Source: Bubalus kerabau
Taxonomy: Eukaryota > Chordata > Mammalia > Artiodactyla > Bovidae
Direction of reading: 5' to 3'
DNA: 64,000 nucleotides
NCBI RefSeq assembly: GCF_029407905.1
Contig: NC_073642.1
Span: 4,154,001-4,218,000 of the forward strand
Made by a program: the position numbers and the translations under genes. The notes under the pieces were generated by a model that saw only the letters and a program-made list of their open reading frames with translations, did no database searches and was not told the DNA's origin. Every line of letters starts with the position of its first letter. The stretch's first letter is position 1. This document shows positions 32,090 through 43,880 of this stretch, piece after piece.

Positions 32090-32566
32090 TCTATGGTATA
32101 GTGATTACATCTACTTTGCCATTTTTGTAAACATTATTTTAGCTATTCTAGGGCCTATGTCTTCAATATAAAGTTTTAGATAAGTTTGTCTACATGAACA
32201 AAAATTTTTCTACCCTTTTGATTGAAATTGGATTAAACCTATAAATCATTTGGGAGAGATTTACTATCTTTGCTATGTTAAGTCTTCTAACTTACAAACA
32301 TGGTATATGTCTTCATTTAGGTTCTCTAGTTTCTTTCATCAGTATTTTAAAGTTTTCAGCATACAAGTTCTGCTTTATTTGATTTACACATCCATACTTA
32401 ATTTTTTGAGACATTAAAAATGAAATTGTATTTCTAATTTCAGTATATATGTGTTCATTGCTAGTATATAGAAATACATTTTTTATAGGTTATCCTGCAT
32501 GCTGAGAACTTAATGGAATCATGTCTTTGTTCAAGGAGGATTTTTATTTGGGTTTTTTGGGGGCGG
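32090..32566 (-). mobile_element. Nested old L1, segment 1
   Basis: Reverse degenerate ORF2: 'ttttagctattctagggcctatg', 'caaacatggtatatgtcttcatttagg', 'tttctttcatcagtattttaaagttttc'. The same element resumes at about 33885, 35593 and 36877. Confidence 0.75.
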
Positions 32567-33884
32567 AATCAGTTCAGTTCAGGTCAGTCGATCAGTCGTG
32601 TCTGACTCTTTGTGATCCCATGGTCTGCAGCACGCCAGGCCTCTCTGTCCATCACCAACTCCCAGAGTTCACCCAAACTCATGTCCATCGAGTCCAGCCA
32701 TCTCATCTTCTGTCATCTCCTTCTTCTCCTACCTTCAATCTTTCCCAGCATAGGGGTTTTTTCAAATGAGTCAGCTCTTTGCATCACGTGATCAAAGTAT
32801 TGGAGGTTCAGCTTCAACATCAGTCCTTCTGATGAATGTTTAGGACTGATATCCTTTACGACTGACTGGCTGGATATCCTTGGCATTCAAGGGATTCTCA
32901 AGAGTCTTCTCCAACACCACAGTTCAAAAGCATCAATTCTTCAGCACTCAGCTTTCTTCACAGTCCAACTCTCACATCCATACATGACTACTGGAAAAAA
33001 CCATAGCCTTGACTAGACTGACCTTTGTTGGCAAAGTAATGTCTCTGCTTTTGAATATTCTGTCTAGGTTGGTCATAACTTTCCTTCCAAGGAGTAAGCA
33101 TCTTTTAATTTCATGGCTGCAATCACCATCTGCAGTGATTTTGGAGCCCAGATAAATAAAGTCTGACAGTGTTCCCACTGTTTCCCCATCTATTTGTCAT
33201 GAAGTGATGGGACTTGATGCGATGATCTTAGTTTTCTGAATATTGAAATTTAAGCCAACTTTTTCACTTTCCTCTTTCACTTTCATCAAGAAGCTCTTTA
33301 GTTCTTCTTCACTTTCTGCCATAAGAGTGGTGTCATCTGCATATCTGAGATTATTGATATTTCTCCTGGCAATCTTGATTCCAGCTTGTGCTTCTTCCAG
33401 TCCAGCGTTTCTCATGATGTACTCTGCATATAAGTTAAATAAGCAGGGTGATGATATACAGCCTTGATGTACTCCTTTCCCTGTTTGGAACCAGTCTGTT
33501 GTTCCATGTCCAGTTCTAACTGTTGCTTCCTGACCTGCATACAGGTTCTTAAGATGCAGGTCAGGTGGTCTGGTATTCCCATCTCTTTCAGAATTTTGCA
33601 CAGTTTATTGTGATCCACACAGTCAAAGGCTTTGGCATAGTCAATAAAGCAGAAATAGATGTTTTTCTGGAACTCTCTTGCTTTTTCCATGATCCATCAG
33701 ATGTTGGCAATTTGATCTCTGGTTCCTCTGCCTTTTCTGAAACCAGCTAGAACGTCTGGAAGTTCACAGTTCACGTATTGCTGAAGCCTAGCTTGGAGAA
33801 TTTTAAGCTTTACTTTACTAGCGTGTGAGATGAGTGTAATCGTGTTGTAGTCTGAGCATTCTTTGGCATTGCCTTTCTTTGGGA
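32567..33884 (-). pseudogene. BovB LINE fragment, RT pseudogene
   Basis: A reverse 1.3 kb BovB 3' part. It encodes broken reverse transcriptase (FIDYAKAFDCVDHNKL, GKGVHQGCISSPCLFN, the NNLRYADDTTLM catalytic motif) and C-terminus. Frames overlap at 33197-33601 and 33412-33690, showing a frameshift near 33412-33600. Further breaks lie near 33190 and in the C-terminus. It inserts in the old L1, and a 5' truncation lies near 33884. Confidence 0.9.
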
Positions 33885-34898
33885 GGTGTAGATTGTTGGA
33901 ATTTTCTTGTAGATAATCATGTTATCTCTGCAAATAGGGAGAGTTTCATTTCTTTGTTTCTGTTCTCTGTGACTTTTATTTCTTTTCTTACCTTAGTGAA
34001 GTGACTAGAACTTCAAATACTGTGTTGATTAAGAGTGATGAGATACAACATCCTTGTCGTGCTCTTGATTTTAGGGGGAAAACATTCAGTCTTGTAACAT
34101 TAAGTATGATGTTATTTGTAGGTTCTTTTAAAATGGCTTTTACCAAGTTGAGGCAATTTTCCTTGATTCTTAACTTGCGAAGATTTTTTATCATGAATGG
34201 GTGTTCTCAAATACTTTTATGTGTCACTTGATGTGATTATATAATTTTTCTTCTTTAATTTGTTGATATGGTTGATAACACTGATTGATTCTTCATTTCT
34301 GAACTAGTCTTTTAGAGCTGAAAAAATTCTCACCTGATCAAAGTGTATAATATTTTCATACATAGTTGGATTGGCAGCTAATATCTTGTTAAGAGTTTTT
34401 GCATCTAAATTTGTAAGAGACATGGGCCTGTAGGGAGTTCCTTTCTCTCTCTCTCCCTCCTTCCCTCTCTCTCTTTCTCTCTCTCTCCCTCTCTCTTTCT
34501 CTCTCACTCATAAAACCTTTTTCTGATTTTGTTATCAGGATAATACTGTCTCTAGATAATGAATTGGAAATCTCCTCCTCTTCTATTATCTGGAAGATAT
34601 TGTGCAAAATTGGTGCTAATTTTTTTTAATGTTTAATATATTGAGATGAAATCATGTGGACTTACCTTGCTTTCTTTTTCAAAAGCTTTTAAATTACAGA
34701 TTCAGTTTCTTTAATGGTAATAAGAATATTCAGATTGCCTATTTCATCTCAATTGAATTTTGGTAATTTGTGGGTTTTGAGGAATTAGTCTGGTTTTTTT
34801 TTTTTCAGATTTTCAGATTTATAAATGGAAGTTTGTTTGTAGTGTCTTCTTATCTTTTCAATGGCTGAAAATCTGCAGTGATTTCCCCTATTATTTCT
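33885..34898 (-). mobile_element. Nested old L1, segment 2
   Basis: Degenerate ORF2 continues: 'gataatcatgttatctctgcaaatag' is the FADD-region complement, then 'atttgttgatatggttgataacac'. A (CT)n tract interrupts at about 34438-34509. Confidence 0.75.
34438..34509. repeat. (CT)n microsatellite
   Basis: An imperfect pyrimidine tract of CTCTCT with CCCT and TTT interruptions. The glutamate/arginine-rich frames across it are artefacts. Confidence 0.9.
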
Positions 34899-35592
34899 CA
34901 GTTCAGTTCAGTCGCTCAGTCGTGTCCGACTCTTTGTGACCCCAGGAATCCAAGCACGCCAGGCCTCCCTGTCCATCACCAACTCCCGGAGTTCACTCAG
35001 ACTCACATCCATCGAGTCAGTGATGCCATCCAGCCATTTCATCCTCTGTTGTCCCCTTCTCCTCCTGCTCCCAATCCCTCCCAGCATCAGAGTCTTTTCC
35101 AATGAGTCAGCTCTTTTCATGAGGTGGCCAAAGTACTGGAGTTTCAGCTTAAGCATCATTCCTTCCAAAGAAATCCCGGAGCTGAGCTCCTTCAGGATGG
35201 ACTGGTTGGATCTCCTTACAGTCCAAGGGACTCTCAAGAGTCTTATCCAACACCACAGCTCAAAAGCATCAATTCTTCGGCGCTCAGCCTTCTTCACAGT
35301 CCAATCTCACATCCATACATGACCACTGGAAAAACCATAGCCTTGACGAGACGGACCTTTGTTAGCAAAGTAATATCTCTGCTTTTGAATATGCTATCTA
35401 GGTTGGTCATAACTTTCCTTCCAAGGAGTAAGCGTCTTTTACTTTCATGGCTGCAGTCACCACCTGCGGTGATTTTGGAGCCCCCAAAAAATAAAGTCTG
35501 ACACTGTTTCCACTGTTGCCCCATCTATTTCCCATGAAGTGATGGGACTAGATGCCATGATCTTCGTTTTCTGAATGTTGAGCTTTAAGCCT
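34899..35592 (-). mobile_element. BovB LINE 3' fragment
   Basis: Reverse copy starting with CAGTTCAGTTCAGTCGCTC. A residual C-terminal frame (34908-35297: RRRIDAFELWCW, LKLKLQYFGHLM, QRMKWLDGITDSMD) and an upstream frame (35294-35524) are offset by a frameshift near 35295. 5' truncation is near 35592. Confidence 0.9.
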
Positions 35593-36464
35593 AAAAATTG
35601 ATAATTGTATTTTCTCTCTTTTTGGGTTTGTCAGTGTTGCTAGAGCTATTTTATTGATTTTTTTGAAGAGGTGATGTTTTGTTTCAATCATTCTATTCAT
35701 TCATTTTTCTATTATCCTATTTTCAACATTATTGATTTCTGCAAGCGTCTTTACTCTTTCCTTCCTTCTGTTTCTTTGAGTTTATTTTCTCCATTTTCTT
35801 GATGGAGAGTTTGTATTGTTAATTTAACACCCTTTCTTATTTCTAATGTAAGTTCCATTAGCATTCCAACTTTAATATAAATTGAAGTCTCCAACTCTAA
35901 TTATGGATTTGCCTACTTCCCTTTTAAGCTCTATCAGTTTTTTGCTTTAAGTGTATTTTGTGTTTTCTGTCCTTTATATTCTTTTGTTAGGTATGTATAT
36001 ATTTAGGATTATTATGTCTTCCTGGTGAGTGATTATTTTATCACTCTTTTCTTAGTATTTGTCTTTGCTCTGAAATCTATTTTATCTGGTATTAATGTAG
36101 TCATTCTCAGTTTTTTAAACTAATGCTTGCATCTTTCCCCATCCATTTTCTTTCAGCCCACAAATGTCATTAAGTTAGAAGTGAGTTTCTTTTAAATGGC
36201 ATATAGTTGAGTCATATTTCTTTATATACTAAGGCAATTTCTGTCTTTTTATTACTGAATTTAGACTGCTTATATTTAAGATAATTATTGATGTGTCAGG
36301 ACTTAAGTCTGTCACTGCATTGTTTTCTGTATGTTTATTCTGTTTCTCATTCCTATTTCTCTTGCTTTCCTGTGGAGTATTGAAAAAATTTTTTAGAATT
36401 TTGCTTGATTTATTTTTAGGACTCTTGGCACAGTTTCCACAGAGGCTCTAGGCATTACAAGATA
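35593..36464 (-). mobile_element. Nested old L1, segment 3
   Basis: Degenerate ORF2 from linker back to endonuclease: 'gaagtctccaactctaattatgg', 'ctatcagttttttgctttaagtg', 'ctgaaatctattttatctggtattaatg'. Confidence 0.75.
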
Positions 36465-36876
36465 TGTAGGGTAAGGGAGTTAGAGAAGGCAAGGTTCAGA
36501 AAAAGGAGACCCGCACTTTACAGGAACTTTTAATGAGGCTAGAAGGGGCAGCAGTCAGATTAGTGAGCTGCTGCACTAACCCAAGAAAAGAGTAAGTATA
36601 TATATAGGCATATGTGTAGAAAGCTACTGTCTTAAGGGGGCCTGTTCTTCTCCAAGGTTGTTCAGAGTAGTTATCTCTTAAACGGCTGGGGCAAGGAATT
36701 CTGGAGATCAGCCAGAAGCTGGACCGGCTGGGAGCTGGGCTTAATCAACCTTAATGCCCATTTTTTTTTTTTTTTTCCTTTGGGTGAGAGAGTTCTTTGT
36801 TTTGCATAGAATGGTAGGGAGGACCTGGAGGGGAGTTTTAACTCCAGGCTATTTTGAATTGTGTAGCTTTCCTTCA
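36465..36876 (-). repeat. Solo LTR, 412 bases
   Basis: Reverse-complemented, the unit starts TGAAGG and ends CCCTACA. It has a TATA box (CTATATATATAC; plus 36597-36607) and an ATTAAA polyadenylation signal (plus 36529-36534) about 65 bases further on. Flanks AGATA (36460-36464) and ATATA (36877-36881) form a 5-base duplication with one mismatch. No retroviral genes adjoin. The family is not firmly identified. It splits the old L1. Confidence 0.65.
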
Positions 36877-37001
36877 ATATACATATGAGACTTACAATTC
36901 ACTGCTGTCAACATTATATCACTTGGCATTATGTGTGAAAGGCTGACTTCCATTTAGTACCCTTTATTTTCCTCCCCTTTCAATACTATTGCTTTGAGTT
37001 T
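36877..37001 (-). mobile_element. Nested old L1, segment 4
   Basis: 'gagacttacaattcactgctgtcaac' and 'tgtgaaaggctgacttccatttag' resume the old L1 after the LTR, up to the third BovB. Confidence 0.65.
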
Positions 37002-39455
37002 CATCAGATCAGATCAGTCCCTCAGTCGTGTCCGACTCTTTGCGACCCCATGAATCGCAGAACGCCAGGCCTCCCTGTCCATCGCCAAATCCCGGAGTTC
37101 ACCCAGACACACGTCCATCAAGTCAGTGATGCCATCCAGCCATCTCATCCTCTGTCGTCCCCTTCTCCTCCTGCCCCCAATCCCTCCCAGCATCAGAGTC
37201 TTTTCCAATGAGTCAACACTTTGCATGAGGTTGCCAAAGTACTGGAGTTTCAGCTTAAGCATCATTCCTTCCAAAGAAATCCCAGGGCTGATCTCCTTCA
37301 GAATGGACTGGTTGGATGTCCTTGCAGTCCAAGGGACTCTCAAGAGTCTTCTCCAACACCACAGTTCAAAAGCATCAATTCTTCGGCGCTCAGCCTTCTT
37401 CACAGTCCAACTCTCACATCCATACATGTCCACAGGAAAAACCATAGCCTTGACTAGACGAACCTTTGTTGGCAAAGTAATGTCTCTGCTTTTGAATATG
37501 CTATCTAGGTTGGTCATAACTTTCCTTCCAAGGAGTAAGTGTCTTTTAATTTCACGGCTGTAGTCACCATCTGTAGTGATTTTGGAGGCCAGAAAAATAA
37601 AGTCTGACACTGTTGCCACTGTTTCTCCATCTATTTCCAATGAAGTGGTGGGACCGGATGCCATGATCTTCGTTTTCTGAATGTTGAGCTTTAAGTCAAC
37701 TTTTTCACTCTCCACTTTCACTTTCATCAAGAGGCTTTCGAGTTCCTCTTCACTTTCTGCTATAAGGGTGGTGTCATCTGCATATGTGAGGTTATTGATA
37801 TTTCTCCCAGCAATCGTGATTCCAGCTTGTGCTTCTTCCAGTCCAGCGTTTCTCATGATGTACTCTGCATGTAAGTTAAATAAACAGGGTGACAATATAC
37901 AGCCTTGACGAACTCCTTTTCCTATTTGGAACCCGTCTGTTGTTCCATGCCCAGTTCTAACTGTTGCTTCCTGACCTGCATACAAATTTCTCAAGAGGCA
38001 GATCAGGTGGTCTGGTATTCCCATCTCTTTCAGAATTGTCCACAGTTGATTGTGATCCACACAGTCAAAGGCTTTTGGCATAGTCAATAAAGCAGAAATA
38101 GATGTTTTTCTGGAACTCTCTTGCTTTCTCTATGATCCAGCAGATGTTGGCAATTTGATCTCTGGTTCCTCTGCCTTTTCTAAAACCAGCTTGAACACCA
38201 GGAAGTTCACGGTTCACATATTGCTGAAGCCTGGCTTGGAGAATTTTGAGCATTACTTTACTAGCGTGTGAGATGAGGGCAATTGTGTGGTAGTTTGAGC
38301 ATTCTTTGGCATTGCCTTTCTTTGGGATTGGAATGAAAACTGACATTTTCCAGTCCTGTGGCCACTGCTGAGTTTTCCAAATTTGCTGGCATATTGAGTG
38401 CAGCACTTTCACAGCATCATCTTTCAGGATTTGGAATAGCTCAACTGGAATTCCATCACCTCCACTAGCTTTGTTCGTAGTGATGCTTTCTAAGGCCCAC
38501 TTGACTTCACATTCCAGGATGTCTGGCTCTAGGTCAGTGATCACACCATCGTGATTATCTGGGTCATGAAGATCTTTTTTGTACAGTTTTTCTGTGTATT
38601 CTTGTCATCTCTTCTTAATATCTTCTGCTTGTGTTTGGTCCATACCATTTCTGTCCTTTATCGAGCCCATCTTTGCATGAAATGTTCCTTTGGTATCTCT
38701 GATTTTCTTAAAGAGATCCCTAGTCTTTCCCATTCTGTTGTTTTCCTCTATTTCTTTGCATTGATCGCTGAAGAAGGCTTTCTTATCTCTTCTTGCTATT
38801 CTTTGGAACTCTGCATTCAGATATTTATATCTTTCCTTTTCTCCTTTGCTTTTCACTTCTCTTCTTTTCACAGCTATTTGTAAGGCCTCCCCAGACAGCC
38901 ATTTTGCTTTTTTGCATTTCTTTTCTATGGGAATGGTCTTGATCCCTGTCTCCTGTACAATGTCACAAACCTCATTCCATAGTTCATCAGGCACTCTATC
39001 TATCAGATCTAGGCCCTTAAATCTATTTCTCACTTCCACTGTATGATCATAAGGGATTTGATTTAGGTCATACCTGAATGGTCTAGTGGTTTTCCCTACT
39101 TTCTTCAATTTCAGTCTGAATTTGGCAATAAGGAGTTCATGGTCTGAGCCACATTAAGCTCCTGGTCTTGTTTTTGCTGACTGTATAGGGCTTCTCCATC
39201 TTTGGCTGCAAAGAATATAATCAATCTGATTTCAGTGTTGACCATCTGGTGATGTCCATGTGTAGAGTCTTCTCTTGTGTTGTTGGAAGAGGGTGTTTGT
39301 TATGACCAGTGCATTTTCTTGGCAAAACTCTATTAGTCTTTGCCCTGCTTCATTCCGTATTCCAAGCCCAAATTTGCCCGTTACTCCAGGTGTTTCTTGA
39401 CTTACTACTTTTGCATTCCAGTTCCCTATAATGAAAAAGACATCTTTTTTTTTTC
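37002..39455 (-). mobile_element. BovB LINE, 2.45 kb, longest copy here
   Basis: Reverse element starting with the terminal repeat ATCAGATCAGATCAG. It runs through reverse transcriptase to the middle of the endonuclease, where it is 5'-truncated near 39455 (GNWNAKV region). BovB is the RTE-type LINE known for horizontal transfer between squamates and ruminants. Confidence 0.93.
37014..39454 (-). pseudogene. BovB ORF2 (endonuclease end and RT), broken
   Basis: The order on minus is: second half of the endonuclease (39454-39110), linker (NAEFQRIARRDKKAFFSDQC), then reverse transcriptase (NKASGGDGIPVELF, FIPIPKKGNAKECSNY, GKGVRQGCILSPCLF, NNLTYADDTTLIAESEEE) and the C-terminus (RRRIDAFELWCWRRLLRVPW, SRTRLRD end). 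Lesions seen: a TAA just before the CGSDHELL segment (near 39157), a TGA where a Trp codon is expected (near 38605), and one extra T near 38070 that splits FIDYAK from AFDCVDHN. The RT catalytic aspartates remain. It is one of the better-preserved copies but cannot be translated whole. Confidence 0.92.
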
Positions 39456-40224
39456 CATATTATGCTATAATTTTTGTTTCAATCATCAAGTATGATTTCC
39501 AGAATCCATGAAGAAAATAATAGTCTATTGGATGCTTCTGTGTGTCTGCTCCTTCTGTTGGTCCTTCTTCCTTGCCAGTGTGCAAACTTCCATCTTTTAT
39601 CATTTCCTTTCTAGTGAGCTTCCTTTAGCTTATATTCTAGCAGACAATGGTTCTGATTAGGTTTAGTGCTCAGGTCCAGGCCTACTTGGTGGGTTGTGGC
39701 TCTAATGGTGGTTTCACATTCAGAGTTTATATGACACCCGTGGTGTCCCCTGTGATCCCTGCTCAAGGGGCTTGAAGGGTTTTCCCTCACTGGATCTCTG
39801 AGTGTCTCTCAGTGGGGTAAGAGAGTCCAAAAGGCTTTCCATTTTGGGCTGCTTGTAGTGGTACATCTCTTTTGTTGTTACCACCTGGAATTACCCAGAG
39901 GGAATGGGGATCTTAGGCCCACAAGGACAAAGAGATTTCCTAGACAAAGGTGGCAGAATGCAATAAGCCTGCCTAAATTATTTTACTTGGTTAGGTTTTG
40001 TTTCAGGGCATGCGGTCTGAGTAGCCTTCCTCTGTTGGGTGGGGAAATAAGACTCCCTGCTTCTCTGCCATTTCTACAGTCCTGGGGTCTTAAACCAGAT
40101 CTTTTTCTAACCACCTTTTAGAGTTCAGATCTGGTTGTCTCTTGTGTTACTTCCAGAGTTGTTCAAACTCCTCATCTTATTTATTGTTTACTTTTTACCC
40201 CTAACCCAACAAAAACAAAAAAAC
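39456..40224. other. Unassigned sequence, partly old L1
   Basis: The first part ('ccatattatgctataatttttgtttc') may continue the nested old L1. The remainder is not recognised. The frame at 39858-40121 has no support. Confidence 0.35.
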
Positions 40225-40320
40225 TCCATGAATGAAGGAACGTGTGTCCATTTTGTTTTCTCCTGTATCCCCGAGTACAAGGAGTGGTGTCTAGCACATT
40301 GAATAAACTACCAGGCAGAC
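40225..40320 (+). repeat. L2 3'-end relic
   Basis: 'gtccattttgttttctcctgtatccccgag' and 'tggtgtctagcacattgaataaac' match the L2 3' terminal region. Confidence 0.6.
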
Positions 40321-41020
40321 TTTTCTCTGACTAACAGCACAGCAGAAACATCACTTGCTTGGAGCTGAAACAAAGATACTCCCCTTATAAGATAAAATAA
40401 GAAAGAATGCCTTGATTTTCCCTGTTGCATTAACAACAAATGCTATTAGAAAGAGAAAAGACAATGCCTTGCTCACCCAATTTTATATACATTGGCCAGT
40501 AAACATCTCTTTTAGGAGGCCCACAGATATATCCGAGTTCACTGACCTTTCTTCCAATCCTTTCTTTGGATGTCCAATATCTAATCTTGGAGCTTAGATA
40601 AAAGTACCCATCCAACTGAAAAAAGCTAGAAATTATCTTAGACATCTCTCGCCTTATCAGTAATATGCAACATGTCACCAAGTCTTGTTGAGTCTTATCA
40701 TAAATGTATGGATGTAATATGTTGCTTTTATATCCATTTGCTGTTCCTGCATCTCTCTTGTGCTTCACTCAGGTCATGTCATTTGTCTCCTGGTGAACTC
40801 CAAGGCCCCCTTCTTATCTCAGAGCCTCCTGTTCTGCTCCTCCTCTGTGTACCCACTAGACTGCCTCCTTTGTGATATTCCTGAAGTCTACACAAGGACT
40901 TTTCTCTGTGTTCAGCAGCTGTAAGTTTAACAAGAGTAACAGTTTACTCTTGGGCTGCAACTGAGCAGTTCAAAAGTCCAAATAGGAATATGCAGGATGT
41001 GCCAACCACACATCATGTTT
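40321..41020. other. Single-copy sequence, nothing recognised
   Basis: Possible L2-like pyrimidine-rich part near 40700-40870. No supported coding frame. Confidence 0.35.
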
Positions 41021-41042
41021 CAATGAATGAATGAATGAATGT
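41021..41042 (+). repeat. (AATG)n microsatellite
   Basis: About five AATG units abut the 3' end of the reverse SINE. Confidence 0.9.
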
Positions 41043-41246
41043 GAGGTCGCTCAGTCATGTCCGACTCTTTGCGACCCCATGGACTGTAGCCTACCAGGCT
41101 CCTCTGTCCATGGGATTTTCCAGGCAATAGTACTGGAGTGGATTGTCATTTCCTTCTCCAAGGGATCTTCCCAACCCAGGGATCAAACCCAGGTCTCCCA
41201 CATTGTAGACAGATGCTTTACCATCTGAGCCACCAGGGAAGTCCTA
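41043..41246 (-). mobile_element. Bov-tA SINE
   Basis: Complete reverse copy ending in the tRNA head complement ('gatgctttaccatctgagccaccagggaagtcc'). Confidence 0.93.
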
Positions 41247-41569
41247 CTTGGAGCAAAAAAGTGGAAATAAAGTACCTCACTAATAATTTTATATTGACTA
41301 TAATTGAAATAATATTATTTTGAATATACTGTATTAAAGAAAATACACTGTTAAAATTAATTTTCCTACTTCATTTTATTTTTAATGTGATATTATATTA
41401 GAAAAATTTTAATTACATAGTGGGCTGCATTCTATTTCTATTGGATATTAATAATATTTCTAGCACTCTAAAGTATAAGGTCATTTCTTTTTCTCTAATC
41501 TGGTCTCTGCCATCCTCCTACAGGATTCTGAATTCTAGTTTTGTTGAACTTCTGGAAGTTCCTCAAAAG
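41247..41569. other. AT-rich single-copy gap
   Basis: Nothing recognised. Confidence 0.4.
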
Positions 41570-41755
41570 TCTGATTTAAGTAAGTTCCTTAACTTATCTG
41601 AATCTCTTTCCTCATTTAACAATTGAGCATGATAATAAAATCTTCCTATAGGGTATTTGTGAGGATTAAATGAGAATATGCATGCAAAAAATCCTTAAGG
41701 AGTTTACAGCTTCAGCACTCAGCAGATATTAGCTATAAGTGTCATTAAAAATGGA
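41570..41755 (+). repeat. MIR SINE relic
   Basis: 'taagttccttaacttatctgaatctctttcctcat', 'gggtatttgtgaggattaaatgag' and a 3' 'cactcagcagatattagc' block match MIR in forward order. Confidence 0.75.
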
Positions 41756-42145
41756 TCTCCCATGTTCCACTTCCTGAACAGTATGGTAAGGAGCTCTGTA
41801 GAACAGTTTCCCAATGAAACAATCATAACTGGTAAAAATTATTAAAAACAGATTTTTTTAATTTGCAGAGGACTTCAGTTTTAGGTCTAACATCCTACAA
41901 ACTTGGATGTCACTCTTACTCTTATCACAAGAAAAAAGCCAAACAACTTGAAAATCAAAGAATTTTCCTAGAGCCAGCAGAGAAATGCAATCTAAAGGCA
42001 AACTGAGATTCCAGATCCAGAGAGACAGGAGAACACGAAGAACCACAGCTGAGATATGCTTAACTGGAGCAGAAGCCACTGGAGCCATAAACTTGTAGGA
42101 ACACTTAAAGGGTAATTCTGATGAGTTGTTGGAAACTATGTATAG
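41756..42145. other. Single-copy gap
   Basis: Nothing recognised. Confidence 0.4.
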
Positions 42146-42775
42146 TAGCCAGGGTTCTCCAGAGAAGCAGTCAATAGGATGCAAATATGGAGATATGCGG
42201 GCTTCCCAGAAGAAGCCACCTGCCAATGCAGGAGACTTAAGAGATGCAAGTTCAATTCCTGGGTCAGGAAGATCCCCTGGAGGAGGGCATGGCAACCATC
42301 TCCAGTATTCTTGCCTGGAGAATCCCACAGACAGAGAAGCCTGGGGCTACAGTCTATGGGGTCGCAAAGAGTCAGATATGACTGAAGTGACTTAGCACAC
42401 GCAGCATGGAAATATACATACACATGTGTATACATATGGAGAGAAAGTAGTTTTAAATAATCAACTTATTCAATTATGGAGACTGCAAATCCAAAGCTTG
42501 CAAGCTGGAGCTGAAGGGAAGAGTTGATACTGTAGTCTCAAGTCCAAAGGCCACCTGGACACAGAAATCCTTCTTGCTCAGGGGGAGTTAGCCTTTTTCT
42601 CTTAAGGCTTTCAACTGATTAGATGAGGCCCACCCACACCACAGGATAATTTGATATACTCAAAGTCTGCCAATTTAAATGGTAGTCTCATCTAAAAAGT
42701 ACCTTCATAGCAACATCTAGATAGGTGTTTGACCAAACAACCAGTCACCACAGCCTAGCCAAGTCCATATATTCA
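42146..42775 (+). repeat. MLT2-type ERVL LTR, split by a SINE
   Basis: 'ggttctccagagaagcagtcaatagg' begins it. 'aggctttcaactgattagatgaggcccaccca', 'caaagtctgccaatttaaatgg' and 'gtgtttgaccaaacaacc...cacagcctagccaag' follow. These match MLT2 ERVL LTRs. Confidence 0.7.
42199..42408 (+). mobile_element. Bov-tA SINE inside the MLT2 LTR
   Basis: Forward SINE with head GGGCTTCCCAGAAGAAGCC (an altered box region), 'agttcaattcctgggtcaggaagatcccctgg', and 'ggggtcgcaaagagtcag' near the end. Confidence 0.9.
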
Positions 42776-43599
42776 GAATAGCTTGGGAGTGAGAACCTTC
42801 CAGAGATCCCAGGCGTCAGGAAGTCGCTACATATTTGCGTGTTGCCTCCAGGAATTCCACCAGGTATTGAAAGGATTGAGAGAGACGCTCAACGCTCTAG
42901 TGAGGAAGGAAAAATGATCTTTAGAATATATACCCCGGTGGGGTGTTCTTCCCAAGAAGGGCTTAATCTCCAAGAACAAGTGCTTACTGGAGCCTTGTCT
43001 GACCTGGGAGAGGCCCCTCCAGCCTTCTAGTCTCCTGCCAGGGTGCAGAAGCCCCCAAGGGTGACTCATGGGTCAGTACTGCTGCTGAGGTGCATGTGTC
43101 TCCGTGCTTCTTAAACAACAGTACTTAGGATTCCAAGGATCAAAGATAATCGAGACAACTCTGATCTCCCTATGAGCTTCAGCCACCCGACTGTGTAAAT
43201 TTAGACTAAGCCTGACTCTTGGACATTCAAGCAGAACCCTGGCTGTCCCCGTGCTGAGATGGCAACGTTCACTTTGGCTCCAGGCCACCTCCGAACAACT
43301 GGACGGTCCCTGGCCACCTCTGCCTTTTATCTCCTCTGCCCCTCTCCCGTGCCAGTGAATTCTTTTATGATGTTAAACTGGGACGTCAGTACTGGAATTA
43401 GAAAGGAAAATACCAGCTGCTTTGTCCTCCAGGAAGCACTAATTAGCCAGCAGCCAGGATCTCAGGCAACAATGGGAGCGTTGGGGCTAATTACCAGCTA
43501 GCTGCCTCCGCGCTCTGGGGTGGCTCAGGCGGCAGCACCTGCACTTCAGGGCTGAGATATTTTTAGGATATGGAATTTCCCTCTGGCCTTTATCTTGCT
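42776..43599. other. Single-copy sequence, possible conserved non-coding element
   Basis: No repeat is recognised. Between 43380 and 43520 lie a palindromic CTAATTAG (43439-43446), a SOX-type CAACAATGGG (43467-43476) and a second CTAATTA (43487-43493). This cluster resembles a developmental enhancer. Conservation cannot be judged from one sequence. Confidence 0.3.
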
Positions 43600-43880
43600 T
43601 TTGATGTCTCTATCAAACATCTCCTTTCGCAATAACTCCCTCACTGGTCTCTTTTTTCTAGCCAAACTATCTTGCACAAAACAACCAAATTCATCCCCTT
43701 AAACACAGGTCCAATCATATAATTTCCCATCCCAATTTGTCAGCATAATTCCCATGCTGCATGTAAATTACAGTCCAGCCCTGTAGGCTTTACATAAAGA
43801 GACCAAGACCACCTTTCCAGCCTCCTGTCAGCCCTGCCTTCCATAGTCCTCCCCTAATCAGCACTTTCACCTCTGATGTG
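43600..43880 (+). repeat. L2 3' region relic
   Basis: 'cgcaataactccctcactggtctc', 'aggtccaatcatataatttcccatc' and 'ccagcctcctgtcagccctgcc' follow the L2 consensus order. Confidence 0.5.

Noticed and set aside
34304..34607. Frames rich in Arg and Glu
   Set aside because: They are translations of the (CT)n microsatellite.
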